Below are positions 9,087-21,672 of a stretch of 64,000 bases of DNA, in pieces. Source of the stretch: Ornithodoros turicata (taxonomy: Eukaryota; Arthropoda; Arachnida; Ixodida; Argasidae); the NCBI RefSeq assembly GCF_037126465.1, contig NC_088201.1, forward strand, positions 197,726,403 to 197,790,402, given 5' to 3'. The notes below the pieces were generated by a model, which saw only the letters and a program-made list of their open reading frames with translations, was not told the origin of the DNA and did no database searches. Position 1 is the stretch's first letter; every line of letters starts with the position of its first letter. Made by a program: the position numbers and the translations under genes.

Positions 9087-11145
9087 CTACGTGCGCCGCC
9101 TGCGGGGACGCAAACCGTAGCGGCTGGACACAGGTCCAGGAACGGGATCCGGGTCTTGGAGGGAGGCAGGTTGCAAATCGTGCTCCTCTCCATCCGGGTG
9201 TCGGAGGTGGTAAGACTTCAGGTCCGAGATGTGAACTAGCCCAGTCTCTTCGGAGGTGTCGCAGCGACGAAGCCTGTAAGTGAGACCGGAGGAGCACGCA
9301 CTTACCTCGAAGGGCCCATCCCACCTATCTGCGAGTGAAGCTGCAAAGCCTCGTGAACATCACTTAGCGGGTGAGTCCGTCGAAGGACGAGGTCACCGAC
9401 GCTGTAGGTTAGATTTCGACGTCCACGGTTGTACCGGCGAGCCTGGTCCAACTTTGCGACGTCCAGATTCTCCCGAGCCGTCCGAGCTGCAACGTCCAGT
9501 CGACTCCGGAGGTCCTCAGCGAACCTTGAGTAAGGAGGCCGGGTAGCACCATCCTGGAGGCCCAGAGTATTCTCCACTGCAAAAGGGGCCTCTCGTCCCA
9601 ACTTCAGGAACGTCGGGGTGAAGCAGTAGACCTGTGGATCGTCGTCCGTGTAGCGAACGCCAGCTCAGCCAGGCGAAGATCCCAGTCACGGTGGTGCTGA
9701 CTAGTAAAAGCAACCAACATCATTTTCAGGTTCCGATTAACATGTTCGGTAATGTTAGCCTGAGGGTGATACGGGGAAGTCTTCTTGTGCCTAAGACAGC
9801 GCAAGAATCTGAGAACACCTTACTTGTCAAGTAGGTTGCGTTGTCGGTGATCCGCTGTGCGGGAAACCTGAACCGGCAAAAGGTGTCGAGTAGTCTTTCC
9901 CACGGTCCCTGGGAACTCAGTGTCTTGACAGGAAACAGCTCAACACATTTCGTGAAATGATCAGTAACCACGAACAAATGCTGGTTGCCTCTAGGGCTAC
10001 GGGGAAATGGTCCCATCACTTCACAAGCAACTATCTGCCAGGGTCTATTTCTCTGAACAGGCTGTAAGCGCACAGGGGGTAAGCCACCACGAGGTATTGC
10101 TCTCTGGCATACGGGACAAGTACGAATATACTTTGTTCCATCCTGCCTCATTCCTGGCCATGTTGCAACACGACACAACTTTTCATAAGTTTTCTTGCCG
10201 CTATTGTGACCTGCCAGGCCGAGTCATGAAAGTAATGTTGAAGAACTTACGCAACTTCCGTGGCACCACGACTCTGAACGGGGATGAGCCGTCGTCCTCA
10301 TGCGCCTGGGGTATGTATCTGAACAGGATGCCATTCTCGCCCAGCAGATAGGAGTCGTGCCGTTCGTCAGTCGTTCCGGTGCCCGCCGAGTCTTGCTCAG
10401 CTATGCACTGCTACACCCGCTGACAAAGGCCGTCCGCTCTCTGAGGAGCTGTTCTCTGCTCACGACCGTGCCCCAAAACGAAGATACATCTCGTGCCACT
10501 TGTGCTGCTTCCAGAAGTTGAGAAGGCGCCTCGGTGCCTTCCTCTCCCTCCTCCGGTAGAGGCGCGCGGGACAGCGCGTCTGCTACCACGTTCGTCGAGC
10601 CCCGCCACGTTGAAGGAGTAGCCTTGTAGCGTCAGGGCCCACCTGGCAAGTCGTCCAGACGGGTAATAGAGCTGCTGAAGTCAATAAAGTGCCTGGTGGC
10701 CAGTCTGGACAGTGAAGGTACTGCCGTGCAGGTAGAAGTCGAACTTCCTGAAAGCGAAGATGATCGCCAAGCACTCCTTTTCCGTGACGGAGTAGTTCCG
10801 TTCTGCCGGATTTAGCGTGCGACTTGCAAAAGCCACTGGACAAAGAGTAGCGTCATGCTCCTGCAAGAGAACTGCGCCAACACCATAATCGCTTGCATTT
10901 GTTCGCACAACAAATGGTTTGTTAAGGTCTGGCAGATAAAGCCTAGCCGTATCAGCGATTTCTAGTGATAGAGCTCGAAATGATCGTTCCTGCTCTTCTC
11001 TCCAATTCCAGTGTGTGTCCTTGCACAACAACTGGTTAAGCGGCTGCGCTATCTCGGCACAATTAGGAATGAATTGTCTGTAAAAACCAACCATACCTAG
11101 GAAGCGCTGCAAGGCTTTGACGTTACCGGGAACCGGAAACTCATT
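9087..11145 (-). pseudogene. pol: Ty3/gypsy pol fragment: RT end, RNase H, integrase
   Basis: Minus strand, from 11,145 downward: 'NEFPVPGNVKALQRFLGMVGFYRQFI' is the RT thumb/connection region of Ty3/gypsy. The RNase H follows ('PFVVRTNASDYGVGAVLLQ', with N for the usual first catalytic D, then 'FASRTLNPAERNYSVTEKECLAI'). 'MVADALSR' marks the RNase H end (about 10,590). Integrase starts with a CPVC zinc-binding end (10,120) and continues 'FVVTDHFTKCVELFPVK', 'RITDNATYLTS' and 'SPYHPQANITEHVNRNLKMML'. The C-terminal domain is near 9040-9600 ('RRYNRGRRNLTYSVGDLVLRR', then 'GPFEVSACSSGLTYRLRR') and ends at TAG 9087-9089. Several frameshifts and substitutions make it inactive. Gag, protease and the RT palm are absent: the element stops where the 11,146 TIR element begins. 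Confidence 0.92.
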
Positions 11146-12876
11146 CGCGGAGCGCATTCAAGCAGTGGCACTGTGTCCCGCGTGTTCCAAAATCGAATTT
11201 TCCAAAGGGGCTTTCAACTTTTGTCTTCACATAAAAGTAATTGCTACAGTTTGAAGCCGTTCTGAGCGTTTATGTTCATAACAGTTTATAACAGTAATCG
11301 CTGAATGTAGATTGTGGAGCAACCAGATGTGCTCGCATTTTTTGCGGGGAGTCACACATGCATTGCAACTGTTGGGAGCTCGTGAAGAACAGAATACTTT
11401 ATAATACTTTTGCGTCTTTATAAGAGGTATATTTGTTCACGGTGATCATATTTAAGCATATTTACAGTACACAAAATAAAAACAACCTGACAGCGAAGAA
11501 GACAAGGTAAGAAGGTAACGTAAGTTATGCAGAGCATTCTGGGTGGATGAGAGTGCTCGTGTCATGAACTGCTTTAGGTTGTTGTAGGAGCCACTTTTCT
11601 TAATGTTACTTTTGATAGCAGGTTCTTGTCAGATTTTCTTGATAGGCTCTTCTCACGTTCCATGCTAACTCGCTGCAAACCTGGCAGTTACTCCTAGATC
11701 TACCTGGCAAGGAAACACCGAAAGCGGTCCCCATGCAGTTTACGGCCTGGCTTTCTGCCCATTTCTTCACATATTTGGGAGTGATTGCGCTGTGCATATT
11801 CCTCCACCGACTTCCTTCTTTACTTCAGCGATGTGACGTTAATGGCTTAAGATGATATATGCTCAATGATTTCTTCGACCACGGCGGGCAGATGCACAAA
11901 CGGCTCATCCCGTGAGCTTCCTTCAACTGTGGGCGACATTGTTAACTGCTTGCTGTGATTCAGCCACTTTTGCTGTGAAGTACTTGAAGGAGCCTCTGCA
12001 CAACTAGTCCATTTCTGTTACGCCTTCGGTGTGATACGCTGGAACCACATTCTTTACGGCATCTACGCCGATCTCCAATGCAAAGCGAAAGTCCTTTATC
12101 CGAAACACCTTTTCCTGTGTATGAGGCGGTGGTCAGCACAATACACACGGTCATCGCTGTACAACGAAGAGGCCATTGCGGTAGGTGTGATGCCAGGATG
12201 ACACAGTACGGTAATGCAGATGTATTCACATACTCTGTATAAGGGCACTCCGGGCACTTCTATAGTCGAGAATGATGAAACTTCGCGCAAGGTCTCTTCC
12301 GAGAGTTAATCGGACTATAGGACCTTCCCATGGTCGCAGCATGTCGAACCGAAGAGCATATTGGACAGCGGCGCCAGTCGCGCTGTTTCGACAAGGTTCA
12401 GAAAAGGCACCATGAATTAGCCTTGAATGTGTTTGTGCGCAAGACACTACACAACGACACTTTCCTCTCAGCGATTTCCGCCGTCCAGGGTAATAGAGCC
12501 GCAGAAAAGGAAATGTTTTAAAGAATGCTGGAAGTCTCTGCGGCTCTCCTGCCATAATGTGCATAGTAAATATGCTTGTTTATAATCATCCTGAACAGAT
12601 AAAGCTCTTACAAAGATGTAAACGCATTCTGGTCTTCACGGGCTCCCAGCACTTGCAATGCATGTGTGACATCCCGCAAAAAAGTGCTAACACATATGAT
12701 TGCTCTACAATCTACATTCAGCGATTACTGTTATAAACTGTTATGAACATAAACGCTCAGAACGGCTTCAAACTGTAGCAATTACTTTCATGTGAAGACA
12801 GAAGTTGAAAGCCCCTTTGGAAAATTCGATTTTGGAACACGCGGGACACAGTGCCACTGCTTGAATGCGCTCCGCG
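11146..12876. mobile_element. Long-TIR DNA element, 1.73 kb
   Basis: The first and last ~185 bp are inverted copies (CGCGGAGCGCATTCAAGCAG... at 11,146; complement ending at 12,876) with very few differences. The interior has short frames on both strands, none with a transposase motif that I recognise. Flanks (CATT / TATA) show no duplication, and gypsy pol is not resumed on the right, so the insertion was accompanied or followed by a deletion. Superfamily unresolved. Confidence 0.8.
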
Positions 12877-12965
12877 TATAGGGGTGGCAAAAAATTCACA
12901 GTGCGCCTACCGATGAAGTCTGAATTTTCATTTTTCTACTGTGCATAGTCTAAGGGACTACCTAC

Positions 12966-14135
12966 CAGGGTGTCGAACCGAAACGTTTTTCGTTCCGGTT
13001 TTCGTTCCGGTTACATCATAAACGGTCCGGTACCGGTTCTGCTCCGGAGCAAAAAAATAACGGTTCATACCGGTTTTAGCCGGTTCCACTTCTGCTGGGC
13101 ATATTCATTCCCAGAAAAAAAAATCAATGTTACAAAATGTAAACCCGTTTATTCCGCATACATGGTATTTAATATTAATAGACAGCTGTGAAATTGGTAG
13201 CTCCTGGTTCCTGTATGTTACTGTCTGTTCAAATAGGCTTTTTCCTTTCTTGAAGCACATGCTACAAACGGACTTGTTTGTCGTGATGTCATACGTAAAG
13301 TACTTTCTTGCTGGGTTGGAGCGATCACGTCCCATCCGAATGTCTGTTGCTACTGTCTAGCCAGCAAGCACCACCGCACGAGTACGACGCAAATCGAGGA
13401 ACACCTTCACTCACAAACGCGCTCGACGGCTCCGTTTTATTTTCTTCGTGTCCCGTCCACAAAAGAGTTGCCACTTCGCATGAGCTTGCCCTCGCGTGTG
13501 CGTACATGTATTCAACTTAGCTGCTCTCAAACAAGGGACGCGTTGCGCGACATTACCGATAGAGAAGCCGTAATACAGTCCCCTTGGGTCTCTGTTTAGT
13601 TGAGGAGAGTTTGGGGGGTCAAATTAAAACGAACAGTACTGCACATTGCTAGAGAGTGACATGTACCTCAATGTCTGTGTGCATGCGCGAACGATAAACC
13701 ATTACAAAGGGATACTAAGGGTCAGAGTATACCGACATCCGTAACCCTCGTACAGTATCCATGACATGCTTAAAACTTCAGACTGGGCCTGTTGGTAAGG
13801 CATGGCAGATTAAAAGCGCTAAAAACACGAGGACGACGGACACACAGTTAGCGCAGAACTGTGCGCTAACTGTGTGTCCGTCGTCCTCGTGTTTTTAGCG
13901 CTTTTAATCTGCCAATCCATGACATGACTTCAGAGCACACGACGTCTGTTTCATTCGCCTATTCGTAGTCCAACACGTCGAAGTTTTTTCTTGGACCGAA
14001 AACCGTTAAATATACTTTTCGGTTTCCCTCCTGAGCGAAAAAAACGTATACGGTTTCGATTCCGTTCCGGTTCGCACCAAAATAGCGGTTCTTTTCGGTT
14101 TTTGGTTCCGGTTTTCGGTTCGCTACGACACCCTG
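12966..14135. mobile_element. Non-autonomous hAT element with 8-bp TSD
   Basis: The ends are CAGGGTGTCG and CGACACCCTG. The perfect octamer CTACCTAC flanks it at 12,958-12,965 and 14,136-14,143. Subterminal regions on both sides are packed with AACCG/CGGTT motifs, as in many hAT elements. No transposase; the interior holds unrelated AT-rich sequence and a 110-bp hairpin (13,804-13,913). Confidence 0.93.
13804..13913. repeat. 110-bp hairpin with PLE-like sequence
   Basis: Arms of about 52 bp (GGCAGATTAAAAGCGC... and complement) enclose a tiny loop. The arm contains GGACGACGGACACACA and GTTAGCGC, resembling the terminal repeat of the PLE at 40,080-40,130 (ACGGACC-ACAGACACA...GCGCTAACT). It may be a foldback remnant of a PLE terminus nested in the hAT element. 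Confidence 0.75.
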
Positions 14136-14143
14136 CTACCTAC

Positions 14144-15234
14144 AACATATAAAATTTTCGAGGAAAGTTTTTGGTGTTTTTTTTTTAGATAAACGGTTCC
14201 GAAATTGGCCATTTTTCGGTGGTATGGTGCTACTTAAAGAGGTATCGCTTACGTTCCTAACAGAGTAGAGTAGCAAATTATATATAATTCGATAGCCCCC
14301 ATGAATGACAAATTAAACGGCATCAAACTCAATCTTACCCGTTTTTACATCGCCCGCAAAGTTGCAGTGAATATGGTGCTTTTCGGCGCTTTGAGTCAAC
14401 TTTGATATTTTTTGCAGACAAACAAAAAACTGACACAGCACAGGCAACCCAGGAGCCTATTGTGGCCCAGGTGGTCTAAACCCAGATCAGAAAACTACTA
14501 CAATGCGACAAGAAATAGCCTTGTAGGGAACGGTCAAACCTGCGCGCGACGACATAGTCTTCCGAGAGGCAGTTTTTACCTCCTCTCCTACTTCCCGAAC
14601 CGTGCAGCGCAGAGAATTCCGAAAGCGTTTATTTTTCCTAACTCACCGACGGCTTCGACATATATTTTTTCCCCTTCATTCGAGACATCAAGTGTACCGA
14701 ATTGTTATATTTTTTTCCCCTTCATTCGAGACATCAAGTGTACCGAATTGTTCGATTTGAGATGGAACTAGCCAGTAATGGGCAAATTCTAGCATGCAAC
14801 AACCAAATATCGCGCAAACAGGCATGCGCAAGTCACGTGCGGCTTTGCTCTTTTGCATGTCACGCGAGAGCTCGTTGCGGCCTTAAGTCGGGGCCAACAA
14901 TGGCGTAGCAGAAAATCGATCATAAATCGCGGGATACGACTTCTTCTTAAATATTTTGCACGGTGGCTGTGAGGAGCACTAGGAAACATAAGACGGTGTT
15001 TCCCACATCCATGTTTTCAACCGGACTGTCACTTTTGGCCACCATGTCAGGTCTTCGTGTGTTCTCTGTAGGAAAGAAGGAGGAGCACAAAACAGTCTTA
15101 TAGTGGGGGTAATGGCTTTTATCCTCTCTCCAGAGATCTCAGAAGTTGGATGGCCAGGGGAGGCAGAACGCTCTGGCGTACTCCAATCTGATACTCAATA
15201 ACAGTCCAGGTATTCCTATCTTTCGGGCTGTACT
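14144..15234. other. No gene recognised
   Basis: Short frames only. A ~45-bp tract (TTTTTTCCCCTTCATTCGAG...) is directly duplicated at about 14,665 and 14,710. Confidence 0.4.
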
Positions 15235-15369
15235 TCACGTCGAGCATCCAGTAAAGTTCCAACGATGTTGCAACGCGTCAGACATCTCCGTGTCAAAGTG
15301 TTCAAATTTTACGCGGATGTCGTTGGTCTCGTGAAGCTTTCCATCATACACCAGTGACGGGTACATATC
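15235..15369 (-). CDS. Candidate host exon, unrecognised
   Basis: On the minus strand a pyrimidine-rich tract ending TTTACAG (complement of 15,370-15,380) precedes an open frame 'DMYPSLVYDGKLHETNDIRVKFEHFDTEMSDALQHRWNFTGCST' that ends in TGA at 15,235. Composition and absence of internal lesions look exon-like, but 45 codons is short and I do not recognise the protein. The giant palindrome begins 37 bases from the exon edge, inside what would be the preceding intron. It could equally be a chance open frame. Confidence 0.3.
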   Translation of the reverse strand, partial: DMYPSLVYDGKLHETNDIRVKFEHFDTEMSDALQHRWNFTGCST

Positions 15370-15399
15370 CTGTAAATAAAAAACTGCATTAAATAGGCA

Positions 15400-15405
15400 C
15401 ATGTA
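15400..15405. repeat. Target-site duplication CATGTA (left)
   Basis: An identical hexamer abuts the other end of the palindrome at 34,463-34,468. Confidence 0.9.
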
Positions 15406-15418
15406 AGTAGTAGGTACT

Positions 15419-15587
15419 GGACTCTCACAGTGCACAACGCCCAACTGGCCTGAACACGATTTAATTAGCAATTAGAGCTAATTGGGACCCCCCACATTAA
15501 TCAGCACCCTCCAGGGAGCCACCACACTAATTGGGGAAAGTCTAACTCGTGTCCAGACCAGCTGAGCGTTGTGCACTATGAGAGTCC
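15419..15587. repeat. Terminal stem-loop, left end
   Basis: GGACTCTCACAGTGCACAAC at 15,419 pairs with the sequence ending at 15,587 (one mismatch), and pairing continues for about 30 bp with few mismatches. The interior has further inverted TTAGCAATTAG/CTAATTG motifs, so each terminus could fold independently. The mirror copy is at 34,281-34,449. Confidence 0.85.
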
Positions 15588-15748
15588 ATAAAAAATAAAA
15601 AATAGATAGAAATAGAGTGGAGAGAAGGAGTTTAATTGAAGATCAATGGCGCCATCTTGAAGAAAGCGGTCCGGAAAGGCCGCTGACCGTCGCTGGGCGA
15701 CGGAGTTGCAAAGCATCGCAGCTATGACCACCAGTTCCGGACATCCTG

Positions 15749-15768
15749 TGACGTCAGCTGTGACGTCA
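15749..15768. promoter_or_regulatory. Paired TGACGTCA (CRE/ATF-type) motifs
   Basis: TGACGTCA occurs at 15,749-15,756 and 15,761-15,768. Further copies are at 16,602, 17,969 and 19,845, and each is mirrored in the other arm. This is the palindromic full CRE/ATF consensus; its clustering in each terminus suggests, but does not show, bidirectional promoter activity. Confidence 0.4.
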
Positions 15769-18700
15769 TCACGGCATGTCTGGGCAAGTTAGGACAGCTC
15801 TGGGCATGCAAGGAGAAAAACACTCGTAATACAGAGGCTGGAAAAGCAAGAGTATGCAAACCATCAATAGCTAACAACAAAAAAATTAGTTACACAACAA
15901 ATGAGCCCACCAGAACAGGAACGCAGAACCATGCGACTGCTCCATCCGAGAGGCAGGCAGAAACTGACTCGTAATGGTTTTTGTCCTGTACAAACCCCGC
16001 AGCTGCACCCCCTAGCGGTTACTTTCTCAACTAATCTCACAACAAAATTATTAAGAATCACGCCAGCGCTACTCCCGGTCCCAAGGCAGAAGATGATAGA
16101 AAATGGCGGGAATGCCCGGACAACAGCAACCAGCACCCGACGTGCACGGGCACGAAAATCGCAAACAAAGCGGGAACAAAGTTGGCGAAATCATTAGTTA
16201 CACAACAAATCACCTCACCACAGTAGGAGCGCAGACCGATGCGACTGCTCTCGTCGACAGCCAGGGATCAAGTGACGACGGAGCGAACGACCGCACGTCT
16301 TCTCCCAACGAGAGCCAGAGGTGGACTGACGTAAGCGCCACTCTACGGGTGCTACGCATGCGCGCGCTCGTAGCGCTCTCTGCGCGCTCCTACCGCCACC
16401 TGCGAGAGGCTAAGAGAGAAGAGCATTCCTGCGCCCCCTGCTGGCCGTTCTCATTGGTCGTGAGGCTAAGTGAGAAGAGCATTCCTGCGCCCCCTGCTGG
16501 CAGTTCTCATTGGTCCAGACATCATCCTATTGTCTCAGGGCTACACTGTTTTTTTCCACTAATGCTCCTTTGGTCAATCTGCATGCAGTGAAGCCACGGT
16601 ATGACGTCATCATGCACCTGCGTGGCTCAAGGACGCGTGCGCTCTAGACAGGGGACCTATTATTTATTGAATCACTATCCCAAGATTATTTGCTTTATTC
16701 TTCTATAACGATTGCATAGGAAACTATTGCAGAAGAGCACCATGCATGAAAACTGATCGTAGGAATTCCAAAGTCTTACTAAATGAGACTTGCAAAAGAA
16801 CAAAACATCCTAACATGTAACTCCATCAACGGCTAATAAGAGGACTAGGCACTCAACAAATCAACGCGCGCAGAACTCAGGGCAGCACTATCGTCAAGAC
16901 GACAATGTTCCTTGTCAAACAAAGACAAAATACAAAGCGTTAACAAAGGAAAGCATGCATATCGGGGCATGTCAGGACACGTCAGGACAAATTCGCACGA
17001 CTGTTGGGCAACAGAGGAAAACGAACACTTGAACAGAGTGAAAAAGGCACTCACCATCATTTTTCCCGTTCACAGCATTCCCTCATTGTAAATCCGCTCG
17101 TCACAAAATCCACCTGCATCGTCGAACACCATTCAGCAGTGACGAACCATACATCCACACCCCATCAGAGGCAGACAGAACCCCACCTAAGCTACGCTCT
17201 TCCACTGACGGCCAACGCCAGGATCATAATTACCGTGTCTACACCCGCCAGTGTCCAAGAGAGAAGTGAATCCTTGCGCCCCCTGCAGGCCAGTCTCATT
17301 GGTCGTGACGGCATCCTATTGTCTCAGGGCTACACAGTTTTTTTTTCACTAATGCTCCTCTAGACAAGGTCAACCTGAAACAATAGTCTCTCGGTATGCG
17401 GTCATCATGCAGGTGCGTGGCTCAAGGACGCGTACGCTCTAGACAGGGCACCTGCTATTTATTGAATCACTATCCCTAGATTATTTCCTTTATTCTACTA
17501 TAATGATTGTGTAGGGAACTATTGCAGAAAAACACCATAGACAAGAGGAGATTGTAGCATTTCATTCCCAAAGTCTTACTGTACAGGAAAAAAAAAATGG
17601 TTCAGCAAGACATAAAGTCACACACCTGTCCCCCTCGCGGTTACTCTCTGAACTAAGTGAATCGCAAAATTATTAAGAATTGCTCTACTCCCATTCAAGG
17701 CAGCACTATAGTCAAGAATATGCCTTGTACAAAAGGAAAAAAACTACATGCAGAAGGAAAGCATGTCAGAACAAGCCCAGGCATGTCAGCACATGTTTGT
17801 CAGACAAGGGGGGAAAAAGCGAAAAGAAACAAAGAAGGAAACCAGCATCAAACTATTTCTTCTTATTCAAAAACAGTGCTCATCATAAATCTGCCCAGGA
17901 CAATACACACTATTTTTCTATTGCCACACTTTTTTCCAGTAACGGTCAATGCATTGCTACAGACTGCGTGACGTCATCACATCCTGTCTGAAGAAGAAGA
18001 CACCGGCAAAGACTCCTATTATTTATTGAATCGCAAGATTATTTCCTTTGTCCTACTCTTAATGACATTGATTCTCTCATTAAAATTCAACAAAAAAGCA
18101 CCCCGCATATTATCGATTTTCACCCCAAAGGCTCATCATGGTCATTAGAATTACAGTAAACTGCCACTGCTCTTTTAAAATAATAAGTGAGACCACTCAA
18201 CATCACCTCCAGGCTTATGTAATACATGACCCTTTCTATGCTCATACATTCGTTGTCTGAGGCTACACCTGCGAGCAAAAAAGGCGCGAAAGCACAAGAC
18301 AGAACGCCTTTACGGGAACACGATAGCATTCCTATACTATATTAATGATTATTGCATTGCAGTTTAGAAAAACTACAACTAAACTATAATTTTAGGAGCC
18401 CAACTTTCTATGGAAACTATAATTGCCCTATTACTTGGATCGCTACTAATGAAGCACTCCAATTTTTTCTCTCTTCCCATTTCAGCCTTGTCATGCAGGG
18501 AAGCAGACTCATATCCAAAATAATTAATTTACACTGAGGGTGCCGTGCTTCAGGAATTCCTATCCTGCGCTCAGATGCAAGCATTTCTTCACGGATACCT
18601 TTAACAGCTGACTTCCTCAACATATCGAACACCCAACAAAATCAAACAAACAATCAGAGAAACCCTCTTCTCAGCTGCACCATGCGACTTTCTTCTGCGT

Positions 18701-20979
18701 AAAATCGGTGATTTGAAGAAGAGAGCAGCGAAAAATTGCGCGCGCTTGTGCTCGACCTGAAGCATATGCCAATAAACCAAGAAAAAGGCACTCATGTCTG
18801 GTATCTGATAGTGCCACATACACAGACGCATTGCCCTTGCGTAAAGAAAGCACAGGACACGGATACACAAATTTCCTTGGGTGAGCAGGGAAAAGGCTTA
18901 AGACCACAGGTCACGACACATCGCCACGCGGCTAGCACAACATGACACCAACAAGATACTAGCAGCGGGAAGAACTGCAACACTGCTAAACAAGTCCAGA
19001 CATGCCACGATGGCGTCACAAATCAGGAAGAAAAAAAAAAAGCACACGCACGCACGCACAGAGGACAACGCATTAAACACACGGAGCGCTCAGGAATAAT
19101 CGTAGCGTCACCGCACATCGCTACGAAGCTAAACGTCTAACACAAGACGACGACAACAAGATATTAGCTAAGGGTAAAAATTGCAACACTACCGAACAAG
19201 TCCAGACATGCGACATCGCATACAAAACACTGCTCATCGGGGAAAAGGCCTAAGCCTGCGGCGGATCATCATAGAGCGTACACAACTTCATTTTTTCTAT
19301 TTTGCGTAAACTAAACGCGGTCTGCTTGGAAAACGACGTACAAATTTTCTTAAGGAGCAGAGAAATATTTCTACTCCGTGCTCAGATACCAGCATTTCTG
19401 CTCAAAAACCTGCAAAATTAAACACTGCTTACTTCGTCAAGATATCGAACAAAATCAAACAAACAACCCCACTTCCACTGGTAGAACACTATTCAGCTTT
19501 TACGCAGGAGGCTTTCTTCTACATAAAAAGTAGAGAAAATAAGAAAAGAGCAGCGAAATATTACACGCACATTTGCTTGACTTAAAAAACCTGAAGCATA
19601 TGCCAATAAACCAAGAAAAAGACACTCATGTCTGGTATCTGATAGTGCCACATACACAGACGCATTGCCCTTGCGTAAAGAAAGCACAGGACAGGGATAC
19701 ACAAATTTCCTTAGGTGAGCAGGGAAAAGGCTGAAGACCTCAGGTCACCACACATCGCCACGCGGCTAGCACAACATGACAGCAACAAGATACTAGCAGC
19801 GGGAAGAACTGCAACACTGCTAAACAAGTCCAGACATGCCACGATGACGTCACAAATCAGGAGAAAAAAAAGCACACGCATGCACGCACAGAGGACAACG
19901 CATTAAACACACGGAGCGCTCAGGAATAATCGTAGCGTTACCGCACATCGCTACGAAGCTCAACGTCTAACACAAGACGACGACAACAACAAGATATTAA
20001 CGAAGGGTAAAAATTGCAACACTGAACAAGTCCAGACATGCGACATCGCATACAAAACACTGCTCATCGGGGAAAAGGCCTAAGCCTGCGGCGGATCATC
20101 ATAGAGCATACACAACTTCATTTTTCTATTTTGCGTAAACTAAACGCGGTCTGCTTGGAAAACGACGTACAAATTTTCTTAGGGAGCAGAGAAATATAGA
20201 AATTTGTACTCCGTGCTCAGATACCAGCCTTTCTGCTCAAAAACCTGCAAAATTAAGCTCTGCTTACTTCGTTAAGATATCGAACACCCAACAAAATCAA
20301 ACAAACAACCCCACTTCCACTGGTAGAACACTATTCAGCTTTTACGCAGGAGGCTTTCTTCTACATAAAAAGTAGAGAAAATAAGAAAAGAGCAGCGAAA
20401 TATTACACGCACTTTTGCTCGCATAGCTATAAGAGAAAAAAATAAATAAAATAACGACGCACACGCTAATAAACTGTGACAAAGACACCCATTTCTGCTA
20501 TCAGATAATTATTGCATAATGCTAAATACTCATTTGCATTGGCCCTGCGTGAAGAAACCACAGGACAGGGATACACAATCTATCTTAAGCGAGCACGGAA
20601 AGTCACTTCTACTCGAACAGCTTAATACCATAAAGTCTGAATTTTTGCAAAGAAAATAAAGCCTGAACAGCGCTACGAAGGTGACAGACACATACTAACG
20701 GACAAACAAACACTTCTTCGAGTCTGTATTATCTTTTAAAAAATAACGAAAGCACACATAAAAAAAATCAAATCGGCTAGGTAGCCTACCAGACGTTGTG
20801 CCTTAAAGTTGGCTGCACGCAATGTGCGGAAGCATGCTGTGAAGCCAACTTGCGGTTTTGCTGGATGCACATGAAGTCCGATTCCAATTGGAAATCGCGC
20901 TAAGGACGTGCCAAACGTGGAATTTTCGCAAGATTAATCCCAATACCTGGAATTCTGTTCATTTTAGCGGGAATGCTGG

Positions 20980-21112
20980 CGCTTGTGCTCCATTATTCGA
21001 AATTTTCGAATATTCGAATTTCTCGATTATGAAATTTTCGAATACGAATAGGGTTCGAATATCAACAATATTCGAACAATATTCGAAATTTCGAATATTC
21101 GCACACCTCTAG
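20980..21112 (-). mobile_element. hAT-type terminus fossil inside segment B
   Basis: Read on the minus strand the piece begins CTAGAGGTGTGCGAATATTCG and is rich in TTCGAATATTCGAA, a typical hAT end. Only one end is visible. Copies occur at 26,137-26,269 and, inverted, at about 28,749-28,882, so it predates the segment B duplications. Confidence 0.5.
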
Positions 21113-21672
21113 TGAATACTGACACTCAACGATATATAACAAAAAACAAACAAATTCCATTCTCATGAACTCTCCTCTGCCGAGCGGCTTTCTCCTGCTC
21201 TACCTGGATGCTGACTTTTTCCCCCCTCACCTACATTCTGAGTAAAAACAGTGACAGAAGAAAAGAACCGCGAAAACTTACACGCATTTGTGTCACAGGA
21301 CAGGGATACACAAATTTCCTTAAGTGAGCAGGGAAAAGGCTTAAGTCGGTACCGCTCAGGAATAATCGGAGAATCACCGCGTATCGCTACGCGGCTAGCG
21401 CTTGAACAGCGCTACGAACGTGACAGATACATACTAACAAACAAACAAACAACAGCAGGACCGGCGTCGGGCACTCATAAAATACCCTGGCCAAAACAAA
21501 GACTTCGCCAGGTTCGCGAGGCAATTCCATTAAAAACGCTCGTCCTATCCTACAGATAGCAATGCAAACGCGACTGCCCTTATTTTTTAAACCACTATTT
21601 CACGCAATAGTACATAAATGTATCACTCGTGCCACACGAAAAGGCAAACACTTACTTGTCAAGTGGGGTCCC

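Larger units (their letters stand above)
15406..17307. repeat. Outer arm segment A (left)
   Basis: Present only at the two ends of the element (inverted copy about 32,555-34,462). It contains two near-identical ~50-bp pieces at 16,410-16,460 and 16,467-16,517 and several TGACGTCA sites. Its 16,521-16,740 part is a diverged copy, ~786 bp away, of the start of segment B (17,307 onward), so the arm itself grew by tandem duplication. The longest frame (16,103-16,591) has no recognisable domain. Confidence 0.8.

Noticed and set aside
12096..12564. Frames inside the 11,146-12,876 element as transposase
   Set aside because: Short, on both strands, no DDE/DDD, THAP or BED-type signature visible.
16103..16591. 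162-codon frame in the palindrome arm
   Set aside because: No domain, biased low-complexity composition, and it runs through the tandem ~50-bp repeat; the other arm carries the same frame only because it is a copy.
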